This document shows, one piece after another, positions 1 to 8,027 of a DNA stretch of 30,483 nucleotides. Below the pieces are notes generated by a model. It searched no databases. It saw nothing but the letters and a program-made list of their open reading frames with translations, and was not told where the DNA came from. This stretch comes from JBGPHT01 sp041484525. GTDB lineage: Bacteria > Acidobacteriota > Terriglobia > Bryobacterales > Bryobacteraceae. The position numbers were made by a program, and so were the translations under genes. The number at the start of each line of letters is the position of its first letter. Positions within the stretch are counted from its first letter, which is position 1. The stretch is taken from positions 1 through 30,483 of the forward strand of contig JBGPHT010000092.1 in NCBI GenBank assembly GCA_041484525.1, given 5' to 3'.

Positions 1-2549
1 CGCTTGTTGGCCTTGATCAACGCATCCGCCAGGCGGAATGTATTCGCCGGATGAACGTTGTTGTCGATGTCGCCAGTCACCAGCATCAGGTGGCCCTTCA
101 GGTTCTTGGCGATCTCCGAGTTCTTGTCGATCGAGTATTCGAACGTCACCTTGCCGTCGGCGCCCGTGACCTCTTTAATGCCGTGGTGCTTCTCGCTCCA
201 GGTGTTGTTGTAAACGTTGTTCTCGTGGTTGCCGGATTCGGAGAACGCCGCCTTGAAGAAGTCAGGATAGATCAGGAGCGCCGCCGCCGACATGAAACCG
301 CCGCCCGAGTGGCCCCAGATCCCGACGCGCTCGGTGTCGATCCACGGATAGCGCGCGGCCAGTTGCTCCACCGCCGCCTTCTTGTCCGCCAGGCCGTAAT
401 CGCGCAGGTTGCCGTAGCCGAACGTGTGATACCACTTCGAGCGGTGCGGATTGCCGCCGCGGTTGCCCACCTCGATCACCACGAACCCCATGTTCGACAG
501 GAACACGCTGTTGGCTTTCGGCGAAAACGTCTTGGTGACGCTCTCCGTCTGCGGGCCGGGGTACACGTATTCGATGATCGGGTACTTCTTGTGGGGATCG
601 AAATCGAACGGCTTGTACATGGTGCCGTACAGGTCGGTGATACCGTCGTCGGCCTTCACCATGAATGACTCGGGGAACTTGAAGCCTTCGTCGAGGAGCG
701 GCTTGGCATCGACGGTCTCGAGCGGCATCACCGAGGCGCCCTGGGCGTCGTAGAGAACGGACTTGGGGGCACTGTCGACGCGCGAAAAGTTATCGATGAA
801 GAAGCGGCCGGAATCCGCCATGCTGACGGCGTGCGAGGTGTCGCCCGGGTCGAGCAGCTTCATGCTGCTGCCGTCCAGACTGGCGCGGTAGAAGTGCATG
901 AAGTAGGGATCTTCGCCATCCTCGTGGCCGGAGGCTGTCAGGTACATGGCGCGGCCCTTCTCGTCGATGTAGGAGATGTCCTCGGCGACGAACTCGCCGT
1001 GCGTAATCTGGTTCTTGAGGACGCCGTCGGCGCTGTACAGGTAGTATTGGCCCCAGCCGTCGCGCTCGCTCCACCATACCAGCTCGCTGCCGTTGTTGAT
1101 GACGCGCACCGGCTTGGTCTCGATGTACACGTTCATCCGTTCCTGCAGCACCGGCTTGATCTCGCCCGTGGCGGAATCCGCGAGGCACAGATCGACGCGA
1201 TGCAGGTCGCGGCTCACGCGCGTGAAGTAGAGTTTGTCCGAGCCGGGCCCGGCCCACACGGGTTCGGTTTTTTCACGGTCGCGGGCGCGCGCGCCGGGCC
1301 GATCCACCTCCACCTGCATGGTCTGATCCTTGAAGGCATCCGCTTTGGCAAGCGTGCGGTTCTTCGACGCGACATCGAAGATCTCTAGTTGCGACTGCGG
1401 AATCTCGACGTCGCCCGGCATGGCGTAGCGGTAGGTTTCGAGAGTGGGCCGCGGGTTGGCGAGCGAATTGATCACCCAAAGCTGTTTCACTTTGCGCGAA
1501 TCGCGGCGCACCAGGGCGAACTTCTTCGAGTCGCGCGACCAGGAAAGATTGCCTACGGCCTGGCGGGCGCGGGCATTGTTCTGGTCCTGTCCCTGTTCGC
1601 CGTTGTTGTCGTTCTGCTGCTGGTCCTGCTGTTGTTGCTGCTGCTGGAAATCGCCGCCGCCCTGGCCGCGGCCGCCGTAGCCGAAGTCCTCGATGCCGTC
1701 GGTGGTGATCTGGGTTTCTTCGATGGTGGTGTCGTTCGGATCTTTCACCGCCTTGGCGTAGTTGGCGGGGTCCATCATGTACAGATTGTGATTGCGGGCG
1801 AAGACCACGAATTTGCCGTCGGGCGACATCGAGGCCCACTGCGCCTTGCGCGCCGGGCGATCGTCGAGCAGCGTGAGCCGGTTGCCCGCCAGCTCGTACT
1901 CGAACGAGAGCTGCTTCTGGTTGCGTCCCGGGGGCATAGCGAAGAGCCCGCCGCCGCCGCCGCGCCCGCCCTGCTGCTGGGGCTCGATCGAGCGCGCATC
2001 GTCATCGCCATCGTTGTCGTTCTGCTGGGCGCCATCGGTGGTCTGCTGCGCGCCGGTCGTCTTCTTCTCGCCCGGGATAACGGCTTCGCGCGGCACGTTG
2101 ATCTCGAACTGGATGGCCGCCTCGTTCTTCACGAAGCGGATCACCATGATCGGAAGGTGCTGCGAATCGTACGGCAGACCGGTGGCGGCGGAGAGCTGCG
2201 CGGCGAGTTTCACGGGATCGAAGACGTACGTTCTGGTCTTCTTGGCCGGGTCGACGACATAGAATTTGCGCCCCTTGGTGGTCTCGAAGGTGTACCAGAA
2301 CTTGTCGCCCTCATCCATCCAGTGCGGGTTGACGGCGGTATCGAAGACCAGCTTGCCGACCTTCTGAGGAGTCCAATGCGCCGCCAGCTCGTAATTTGCC
2401 TTGGCGTGTTTGACGAGCGCGGTGGTGGGAGCCGGTGCGTTATCGGCGCCGACTCCGGGAATGGTGGCGGCGAGCAGCACAACGACGCCGAGGGTAACGG
2501 CGGCGATTCGCACCCGCCCGGCGCGTGCGATCTCAGAGTGGGGATGCAT
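1..2549 (-). CDS. Secreted S9 family prolyl oligopeptidase (DPP-IV type), 3' end outside window
   Basis: A serine exopeptidase expected to act in the periplasm or outside the cell and release dipeptides from peptide N-termini. 849 codons are visible and the C-terminus lies beyond the left edge. The ATG at 2549 follows GGAG with a 7-nt spacer. A hydrophobic segment at about residues 13-34 looks like a signal peptide. A DPP-IV N-terminal beta-propeller region is followed by an alpha/beta hydrolase domain. The nucleophile motif GHSGGG places Ser at about residue 748, and GDIDNNVH places the catalytic Asp at about 829. The 81-residue spacing is close to that in mammalian DPP-IV (78), so the catalytic His should fall about 12 residues past the edge. 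The propeller carries two unusual low-complexity insertions, one Gln/Asn-rich near 1590-1665 and one Gln/Asp/Gly-rich near 1950-2060. The family call is firm; the substrate is unknown. Confidence 0.93.
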   Translation of the reverse strand, partial: MHPHSEIARAGRVRIAAVTLGVVVLLAATIPGVGADNAPAPTTALVKHAKANYELAAHWTPQKVGKLVFDTAVNPHWMDEGDKFWYTFETTKGRKFYVVDPAKKTRTYVFDPVKLAAQLSAATGLPYDSQHLPIMVIRFVKNEAAIQFEINVPREAVIPGEKKTTGAQQTTDGAQQNDNDGDDDARSIEPQQQGGRGGGGGLFAMPPGRNQKQLSFEYELAGNRLTLLDDRPARKAQWASMSPDGKFVVFARNHNLYMMDPANYAKAVKDPNDTTIEETQITTDGIEDFGYGGRGQGGGDFQQQQQQQDQQQNDNNGEQGQDQNNARARQAVGNLSWSRDSKKFALVRRDSRKVKQLWVINSLANPRPTLETYRYAMPGDVEIPQSQLEIFDVASKNRTLAKADAFKDQTMQVEVDRPGARARDREKTEPVWAGPGSDKLYFTRVSRDLHRVDLCLADSATGEIKPVLQERMNVYIETKPVRVINNGSELVWWSERDGWGQYYLYSADGVLKNQITHGEFVAEDISYIDEKGRAMYLTASGHEDGEDPYFMHFYRASLDGSSMKLLDPGDTSHAVSMADSGRFFIDNFSRVDSAPKSVLYDAQGASVMPLETVDAKPLLDEGFKFPESFMVKADDGITDLYGTMYKPFDFDPHKKYPIIEYVYPGPQTESVTKTFSPKANSVFLSNMGFVVIEVGNRGGNPHRSKWYHTFGYGNLRDYGLADKKAAVEQLAARYPWIDTERVGIWGHSGGGFMSAAALLIYPDFFKAAFSESGNHENNVYNNTWSEKHHGIKEVTGADGKVTFEYSIDKNSEIAKNLKGHLMLVTGDIDNNVHPANTFRLADALIKANK

Positions 2550-2854
2550 GGTGAAACTCCTTCTTCCAACTCGACGTGGGGTGATTGGACTACTATAACG
2601 CGGCGCGATGCGGGGCGCGACGGGTAAGGACACTTCGGCTCGCGGCGGTACAGAGATGGAAGCCGCGACCGTCAGCGGTTAGGAAAGGACGTGGAAAAAC
2701 GCCCTGGTTGCTCACTGCAATCGTGACCTGGTTGGTGGTCGGCCGCGCGGCGCGACAGGCAGGCGGAACTGCCGACGAGGAAGGAACCATGCAGAGCGAG
2801 TTGAACAAGATGATCGAGGGCTTGGCGCTCTAAGCCGCCCGACCCTAAGCTGCG
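2550..2854. other. Intergenic gap, about 305 bp
   Basis: This stretch lies between the start of the S9 peptidase gene (minus strand) and the stop of the TIGR03437 gene (minus strand). A TATAGT hexamer on the minus strand (2592-2597) could be a -10 box for the peptidase, but no convincing -35 box is present. A 14-residue open frame at 2789-2833 on the plus strand starts with ATG after GGAAGG and could be the tail of a lost gene or a chance ORF. No supported gene was found. Confidence 0.4.
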
Positions 2855-3688
2855 CTACTGGCTCACCGCGATCTTCAACTGATCGCTGGTGGTAATTCCG
2901 CCCATGGAAATCTGGATTGGCTGGTTGCCCGTCGGAGTGTTCGCCGCGAGCACCACGTTGATCTGGTAGACCCCGGGGAACTCCGGTGACAGTCCGGAGA
3001 ACACCACCAGTGTCTGCACTCCTCCGACCGTGACGATCGGGTTGGTCGTCGTGGTGAGGACCGTCCCACGCGGCGGGGGCGCACCGTTGGCCGGTACCGT
3101 GCCGTTCACCGGGCCCAGTCCCGTTGCCAGAAGAACAAGGCTGGTGGGATCGCCGACCTTCGCGGGGCGAGTGACCAGCCCCGGAATTGCGCCGGCCGCA
3201 AATGCGAATGTCTGGTCGCTATTGTTGTAGGCGATTGGACGGAAGACTCCGGCGTTGCTGTCCAGGAAATTAAACAGTCCTGGCGCGACCGGAGTCACCT
3301 GCACCGAGGCGGCCGTTGAAGAGGCTCCGTTTCGGGTGACCACGACCTGGGCTGGGCCGGTGGTTCCCGCTGTCACTACGTTCCAGGGCAACTGGACGTT
3401 CAATTGATCGAAATTCTGCGTATGGATCACGGCCAGCATCGGCGCTGATACGCTGTTGAAGGTCACACTCACACCCGCCAGCGAAGTTGAGAGGGGTACG
3501 GAATCGGCTTGCGCCAGCCCCGTCCCGAAATTGCTTCCGAAAATGGAAATCAGGGACCCGGGAGCGATCGGTTGACCCTGAGTGAAGCTGGCGCCGTTTA
3601 CGATGCCATTATTAGAAATCGCCGGAGTCTGCGCGAATGCCGCCGCGCAAGCAAGAATCAGGACCGCAACCAGGGAAACGGGTTTCAA
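2855..3688 (-). CDS. Secreted TIGR03437-type (Solibacter C-terminal domain) protein
   Basis: A 277-residue protein with a clear signal peptide (MKPVSLVAVLILACAAAFAQ). The mature part carries the pattern found in the acidobacterial TIGR03437 family: NGASF near the start, PGSLISIFG, a QLNVQLPW stretch, and VYQINVVLA with NQPIQI near the C-terminus. The fold is probably Ig/TIG-like beta-sandwich. In Solibacter-type genomes this domain usually ends much larger secreted proteins; here it makes up almost the whole protein, so this is a stand-alone copy. Its function is unknown; a surface or adhesive role is only an inference. The start is TTG at 3688, supported by GGAGG six bases upstream. It lies 47 bp downstream of the O-antigen ligase gene on the same strand. 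Confidence 0.85.
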   Translation of the reverse strand: MKPVSLVAVLILACAAAFAQTPAISNNGIVNGASFTQGQPIAPGSLISIFGSNFGTGLAQADSVPLSTSLAGVSVTFNSVSAPMLAVIHTQNFDQLNVQLPWNVVTAGTTGPAQVVVTRNGASSTAASVQVTPVAPGLFNFLDSNAGVFRPIAYNNSDQTFAFAAGAIPGLVTRPAKVGDPTSLVLLATGLGPVNGTVPANGAPPPRGTVLTTTTNPIVTVGGVQTLVVFSGLSPEFPGVYQINVVLAANTPTGNQPIQISMGGITTSDQLKIAVSQ

Positions 3689-3694
3689 ATGGGG

Positions 3695-3699
3695 CCTCC
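3695..3699 (-). promoter_or_regulatory. Shine-Dalgarno that fixes a TTG start
   Basis: GGAGG on the minus strand, six bases before TTG at 3688-3686. No in-frame ATG at the signal-peptide start competes with it, so this site is the main reason for placing the start of the TIGR03437 gene at TTG. Confidence 0.6.
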
Positions 3700-3735
3700 A
3701 GATCCAATTCTAGGGGAGCACGGCCCGTAACCGAA

Positions 3736-5481
3736 TCATTTACAGCAAGATTTTACTTCTGCTAAAGTTCGGGCAACTTCGGGGTTTTTGTCACCATTGA
3801 GTTCCGCGGCAAGGGTGGCCTCGTGTTCCGCTTCGGGGATGCGGCGTTGCAGGAGCAGTAGTTGCGCCAGCGTCCAGTGCGGTTTAAACCAGTTGGGATT
3901 GGCCGCGATGGCGCTACGGAGGCTGCGTTCGGTGCCGCCGGCGTCATTCTGCGTGGCGTACAGCATGGCGATCTGATACCAGGCATTGAAGGGCTCCTCG
4001 GCGGTTTTCGTGGCGGCCAGCGCGGCTGCCCCGGATTGCGCGGTGGCTTGCATGCGGAGAACGGGATTCGAACTCTTCTGGGCGAATGCCAGGGTGGCGC
4101 GCGAGTACCAGAGGTCGGAGGTGGTGCCGGGGAGGCGCTGGTGCTGGTAGCGGTCGAAGGCGGCGGAGGCGGCTTGGAGGTCGCCGGCGTTCAGGTCGCG
4201 GCGGGCGAGTTCGAGAGAGTGGCCGGAGAGAGCAAAGCGCGTAGCGAAGTAGAGGAAGAGGAGGGCTAGTATGCCAAGGATGAGACGGCCGCGCGCGGGT
4301 TGCGATTCGGACGGGCGCATCGCGAGTGCGATGGTGGTGTAGAAAATCAGCGCGTTGGGAATCGTGAAGACCGTGAACTGCTGCGCGACGATGGCGGCGG
4401 CGAGAGCGGCTGCGAGCCAGGGGGAGTGGCGGGCGGTCCAGAGTCCGGCGGCGCAGAAGGCCACGAGCACGAGGAGGCCGGGGACGCCTTGCGAGACGAG
4501 CGCGTCGAGAAAAATGTTGTGCGGAGATTCGTGCGCGAAATCGGGGTAGGCGCGGGCGAGGGTGGGCGATTCGTAGTGCGGGAATTGGGCGGTGAATGTT
4601 TCGGGTCCGAAACCGGCCAGTGGGCGGTGTAGGGCCATGGCGAGGCTGTCGCGCCAGAGTTTGGGGCGGGCGCCTCCGGTGGGATCTTCTACGAACCAGC
4701 GCGTCCGGCTGCGAAGCTGTGCGCCGGGTGGGGAGAAGTAGAATGCGGCTCCGGCGGCGATTACGAGCGCGGCTATGGCAATCCAGCGGCGTGGAACACG
4801 AAAGCCGCGCGCCCACATCCACACTGCAAGACCGGCCAGCAGGCCTACTACGGCGGCGCGCGTCCCGGTCAGAAACATGGCGATGGTGGCGACGGCCGCA
4901 GCGGTGTAGGCGATGCTCCGCCACGCGCGCGACTCTTCCATCGCTGCCAGTGCCATGCTGAGAAACGCCACGAACAATAGCCACGTGGCGAAATAACTGA
5001 CGTAGCCTAGCGTTCCGGGTGGGCGCACGATGGTCCAGATGCCTTCGCCGATGCGATAGGATCCGGCGGGCAGGATCGGGTCCCAGCCGAAATACTGCGC
5101 GATGCCGTAAGCGGCGCTGAGCCCTCCCGCCACCGCGACGGCTCGCAAGATAGCGCGAGCGCTCTCCGGGCGGGCCGCGACGGTCCAGGCGAAGAGCAAG
5201 ACTGCTGCCTGTTCCACGACTCCGAAGCGGCGCCAGTTGGTACCGAACAGGGAGAGCGCGGGTCGCGACGAGAGCGCGGCGGAAAGCGCAAGCGATGCCA
5301 AGCCGGCAACGACGAGTGCCGAGAAGAGCCGCGGCGCGCGCATGGGGCGCGGCCACAACAGCGCAGCGGCGGCGCCCGCAAGCAACACCACTAACTTGGG
5401 TGTAACGTCGAAGTAGAAGAGGAATCCGGGGGCGAGAATTAACGCAACCAGGCCGATTACAAGGGCCTGCAACAAAGCCAT
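3736..5481 (-). CDS. O-antigen ligase / polymerase family protein (Wzy_C) with C-terminal TPRs
   Basis: A 581-residue inner-membrane protein of the WaaL/Wzy/PglL superfamily, which transfers or polymerises lipid-linked glycans at the periplasmic face. About ten hydrophobic helices span residues 1-250, with the TGTRA motif at 205-209. A periplasmic loop carries LWRDSLAMALHRPLAGFGPETF and then HESPHN at 317-322, the conserved His/Asn region of the family. More helices follow to about 420. The C-terminal 150 residues are soluble and TPR-like (about 430-575). The ATG at 5481 is divergent from the Wzz-like gene with only 28 bp between them, so any promoter must overlap coding DNA or be very compact. 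The superfamily is certain, but whether it is a ligase, a polymerase or a protein O-glycosyltransferase cannot be decided from sequence alone. Confidence 0.88.
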   Translation of the reverse strand: MALLQALVIGLVALILAPGFLFYFDVTPKLVVLLAGAAAALLWPRPMRAPRLFSALVVAGLASLALSAALSSRPALSLFGTNWRRFGVVEQAAVLLFAWTVAARPESARAILRAVAVAGGLSAAYGIAQYFGWDPILPAGSYRIGEGIWTIVRPPGTLGYVSYFATWLLFVAFLSMALAAMEESRAWRSIAYTAAAVATIAMFLTGTRAAVVGLLAGLAVWMWARGFRVPRRWIAIAALVIAAGAAFYFSPPGAQLRSRTRWFVEDPTGGARPKLWRDSLAMALHRPLAGFGPETFTAQFPHYESPTLARAYPDFAHESPHNIFLDALVSQGVPGLLVLVAFCAAGLWTARHSPWLAAALAAAIVAQQFTVFTIPNALIFYTTIALAMRPSESQPARGRLILGILALLFLYFATRFALSGHSLELARRDLNAGDLQAASAAFDRYQHQRLPGTTSDLWYSRATLAFAQKSSNPVLRMQATAQSGAAALAATKTAEEPFNAWYQIAMLYATQNDAGGTERSLRSAIAANPNWFKPHWTLAQLLLLQRRIPEAEHEATLAAELNGDKNPEVARTLAEVKSCCK

Positions 5482-5509
5482 ATAGGCTACACTATCTCAG
5501 GAAACCGCC

Positions 5510-6634
5510 ATGGCGGACTCGTTGGATGCGTTTCGTTACATAAGTTATCTGCGGTCGCGCTGGACCTTCGTGGCGGCGAGCTGCGTGGTCGCGGTGGTGT
5601 TGGCAACTGCCGCGAGCTTTCTCATGCCGCGTGAATACACGGCCACGGCGCGCATCGTGATCGAGCCGCCGGCGGGCGCGGATCTGCGGTCGGCGATGGC
5701 GGTCAGCCCCATCTACCTCGAGTCGCTGAAGACCTACGAGCATTTCGCGGATAGCGACAACATGTTCCGGACGGCCGTGGAGAAGTTCAACCTGCGCGCC
5801 ATGCTGGGCGCGAAGCCGGTGGAATCGATGAAGCGGCGCGTGTTGAGAGTGTCGACGGTGCGCAACACCCGTATTCTCGAGATTGCGGTCACTCTGCCCG
5901 ACGCGCTCAAGGCGCAGGCGCTGGCGGAGTATCTGGCGAATTCGACGGTGGAGCTGAACCGTTCCATGGTCTCGCAAGGCGACCAGGATCTCCTTCAGGG
6001 CATCGAGCAGCAGCAGCGGAACGCACGCGCGCGGCTGGATGAGATCGAGGTCGCCTGGGTGCGCCTGCTGTCGAGCGAGCCGGTGGAAGAGTTGCAATCG
6101 GAGCTGGCGAATTCGGCCGACATCCGGTCCACGGTGCAACAACAAAAGCTGAGTACGGAGCTTGAGATCGCAGATGCGGCGCAGCGTGAAAAGAACGGCA
6201 CCGGCGACCCATCCGAGCTTCGCAAGGAAGCCGCGAACGCGCGGGCGCGGCTGGATGAGATGCGCAAACAGATGGAGGCGATCGACCGGCGGGGCGCTGA
6301 GGTGGAGAAACTGCTGGCCGCGCGCCTCACGCATCGCGACAAGATCGAGGCCGAGCGGAAAGCCGGGCAGGCCGCGCTGGCTGCGGTCGAGAATCGTTTG
6401 CGGGAGACGCGCGGCGACGCCGGGTATCGTGGCGAGCGGCTGAAGGTGATCGACCCGGGGATTGTGCCGGAGCGTCCCTCATCGCCGAATTTACCGCTGA
6501 ACGTGGTGGCGGCGCTGCTGCTGGGGCTGGTGCTGCCCATCGTGTGGGTGACCGTCGAGATGAATTTCCAGGAGCAGCGGGCGGCGGGGCGCCGTAACGT
6601 TTTGCGAACGGTGGCGAAGGCGCGCGATGACTAG
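5510..6634 (+). CDS. Wzz/GumC-type polysaccharide chain-length determinant
   Basis: A 374-residue co-polymerase expected to set glycan chain length in the inner membrane. It has the standard plan: a short cytoplasmic N-terminus, TM1 at about 21-41, a periplasmic alpha/beta base starting YTATARIVIEPP, a long charged coiled coil (about 150-300, rich in Glu, Arg and Ala), then a proline-rich VPERPSSPNLPLN segment before TM2 (about 325-347). There is no C-terminal tyrosine kinase domain, so it is a stand-alone Wzz/PCP protein. AGGAAA lies upstream of the ATG. It starts a compact operon, and its stop overlaps the start of the next gene by 8 bp. The glycan it controls is unknown. Confidence 0.88.
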   Translation: MADSLDAFRYISYLRSRWTFVAASCVVAVVLATAASFLMPREYTATARIVIEPPAGADLRSAMAVSPIYLESLKTYEHFADSDNMFRTAVEKFNLRAMLGAKPVESMKRRVLRVSTVRNTRILEIAVTLPDALKAQALAEYLANSTVELNRSMVSQGDQDLLQGIEQQQRNARARLDEIEVAWVRLLSSEPVEELQSELANSADIRSTVQQQKLSTELEIADAAQREKNGTGDPSELRKEAANARARLDEMRKQMEAIDRRGAEVEKLLAARLTHRDKIEAERKAGQAALAAVENRLRETRGDAGYRGERLKVIDPGIVPERPSSPNLPLNVVAALLLGLVLPIVWVTVEMNFQEQRAAGRRNVLRTVAKARDD

Positions 6635-8027
6635 CGCCGCCTACCCCGAGCGGCCGGTCAGGCTGGTCTGGGCGGCGGTCTTCGGATGCTGGGCGGCGGC
6701 GCTGGCGCTGGCTCCGAGTTTCGCCGCGAAGGCCGTGCTGGCGGCTCCGGCGGTAATTGCGCCGCTGGTGTTATGGGCCCTGGGAAAGCCGGGGCGCTGG
6801 GTTGGGCTCTTCTTCTTTACGGCGCTGCTGTTGCCGCCGCTGCCGATTCCGCTGGGCGATTCCGGCCCCCACCCCTCGATGGCGATCGCGGCCTTCGGCA
6901 TTTTCGCGGGCACTGTGTGGCTGCCGCGCTGGCGCATACAGACTTCGAGTTTGAACGGCGCTCTGCTGGCGTTATTGGCGGCCATGCTGGCGAGCACCGC
7001 GATGGCCGCGTTCCGCTCCGGTCCTGAAATCGCGGCGGGCAGTCTGGCGCGCGTGGTGCTGTTCGGGATCTCGGTTTACGTGTTCTTCTACACGTCGGCG
7101 GGACCGGGACGCGAGAGCGGCGGATTCCGCGACGTGCGGCGGCTCTACGCGATCGCGGCCGCGGCGGCGCTATTCGCATGCGTCGATTTCTACTTCCAAC
7201 TCCCCGCGCCGGCGGGATACGGACCGCAGTTCGTGTGGCTCGATTCGGGCGTGTATCGCCGCGCGCAAGGCCTGTTCTACGAGGCCAGCACGCTGGGGAA
7301 TTTCTGCGCGTTCTTCCTGGTGATGATCGCGGTGGCATTCACGCGCCGGCGGGACGAGTCGCCGGTTTCGCGGAAGGCACTGGCAATCGGCGGCGCCATC
7401 TTCTTCGCGGCGATGGTGCTCTCCTACTCGCGCGCGTCGATGCTGAACCTGTTGGCGGCGGGGATGGTGCTGCTGTGGCTGTCTCGCCGGCGCGTCCGGT
7501 TCGCGCGCGTGCTGCCCATGTTGCTGGCGGCTGTGGGAGCGGGCGCTCTCCTCACTTGGAAGGTTTTTCCCACGTTCGCCGAAATTTACTGGCTACGGCT
7601 CTCCGGCTCGGCCGAGTATTTCTTCACCGCCACCGAGGGCGTACTTTCCGGCCGCGTGGCGAGTTGGCGCACGCTGGTCGAGTGGCTCACGGCGAACCCT
7701 TGGCAGGCGCTCGCGGGCATCGGGTACAAGACGCTGCCGTACAGCGATTACCTGGGCGGTCCGGTGGTGGCGGACAACATGTACCTGAGCCTGCTGGTCG
7801 AGACCGGGATCGTGGGTCTGGCGGCGTTGGTCTGGCTCAATGTGGCGATTCTGCGCGCGGCGGCGCGGGCGGCAGGGTCGGCGGATCGGCGGCGGTCGTT
7901 CTGCGGCGCGTGGATGCTGTGCTTCTGGGCGGGGCAGATGGTGCAGATGCTCTCGGGAGATCTGCTGACGTATTGGCGCGTGCTGCCGGTGTACTTCTGG
8001 GTACTGGCGCTCGCGGTGCGTGAATGA
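6627..8027 (+). CDS. O-antigen polymerase-like (Wzy/WaaL superfamily) membrane protein
   Basis: A 466-residue polytopic inner-membrane protein with about 11-12 hydrophobic segments. Family traits are the YSRASMLNLLAAG helix near the middle and a large periplasmic loop with GRVASWRTLVEWL, NPWQALAGIGY and then DNMYLSLLVETGIVGL, which matches the usual HN-x-(Y/F)-L...E-x-G-I-x-G segment except that Asp replaces His. It is probably the repeat-unit polymerase working with the Wzz protein. It overlaps the upstream gene by 8 bp and the downstream glycosyltransferase by an ATGA junction, so translation of all three is likely coupled. The Asp replacing the usual loop His makes ligase activity less likely than polymerase activity, but this is an inference. 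Confidence 0.85.
   Translation: MTSAAYPERPVRLVWAAVFGCWAAALALAPSFAAKAVLAAPAVIAPLVLWALGKPGRWVGLFFFTALLLPPLPIPLGDSGPHPSMAIAAFGIFAGTVWLPRWRIQTSSLNGALLALLAAMLASTAMAAFRSGPEIAAGSLARVVLFGISVYVFFYTSAGPGRESGGFRDVRRLYAIAAAAALFACVDFYFQLPAPAGYGPQFVWLDSGVYRRAQGLFYEASTLGNFCAFFLVMIAVAFTRRRDESPVSRKALAIGGAIFFAAMVLSYSRASMLNLLAAGMVLLWLSRRRVRFARVLPMLLAAVGAGALLTWKVFPTFAEIYWLRLSGSAEYFFTATEGVLSGRVASWRTLVEWLTANPWQALAGIGYKTLPYSDYLGGPVVADNMYLSLLVETGIVGLAALVWLNVAILRAAARAAGSADRRRSFCGAWMLCFWAGQMVQMLSGDLLTYWRVLPVYFWVLALAVRE

Noticed and set aside
51..2627. Several plus-strand frames opposite the S9 peptidase, including one of 412 codons at 1389-2627
   Set aside because: The minus-strand frame is continuous over 849 codons with signal peptide, catalytic motifs and a Shine-Dalgarno; the others are shadows.
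2585..2833. 82-codon plus-strand frame ending in MQSELNKMIEGLAL
   Set aside because: Most of it is low in coding signal. Only the last 14 codons have a Shine-Dalgarno, so I keep it as a note in the gap and not as a gene.
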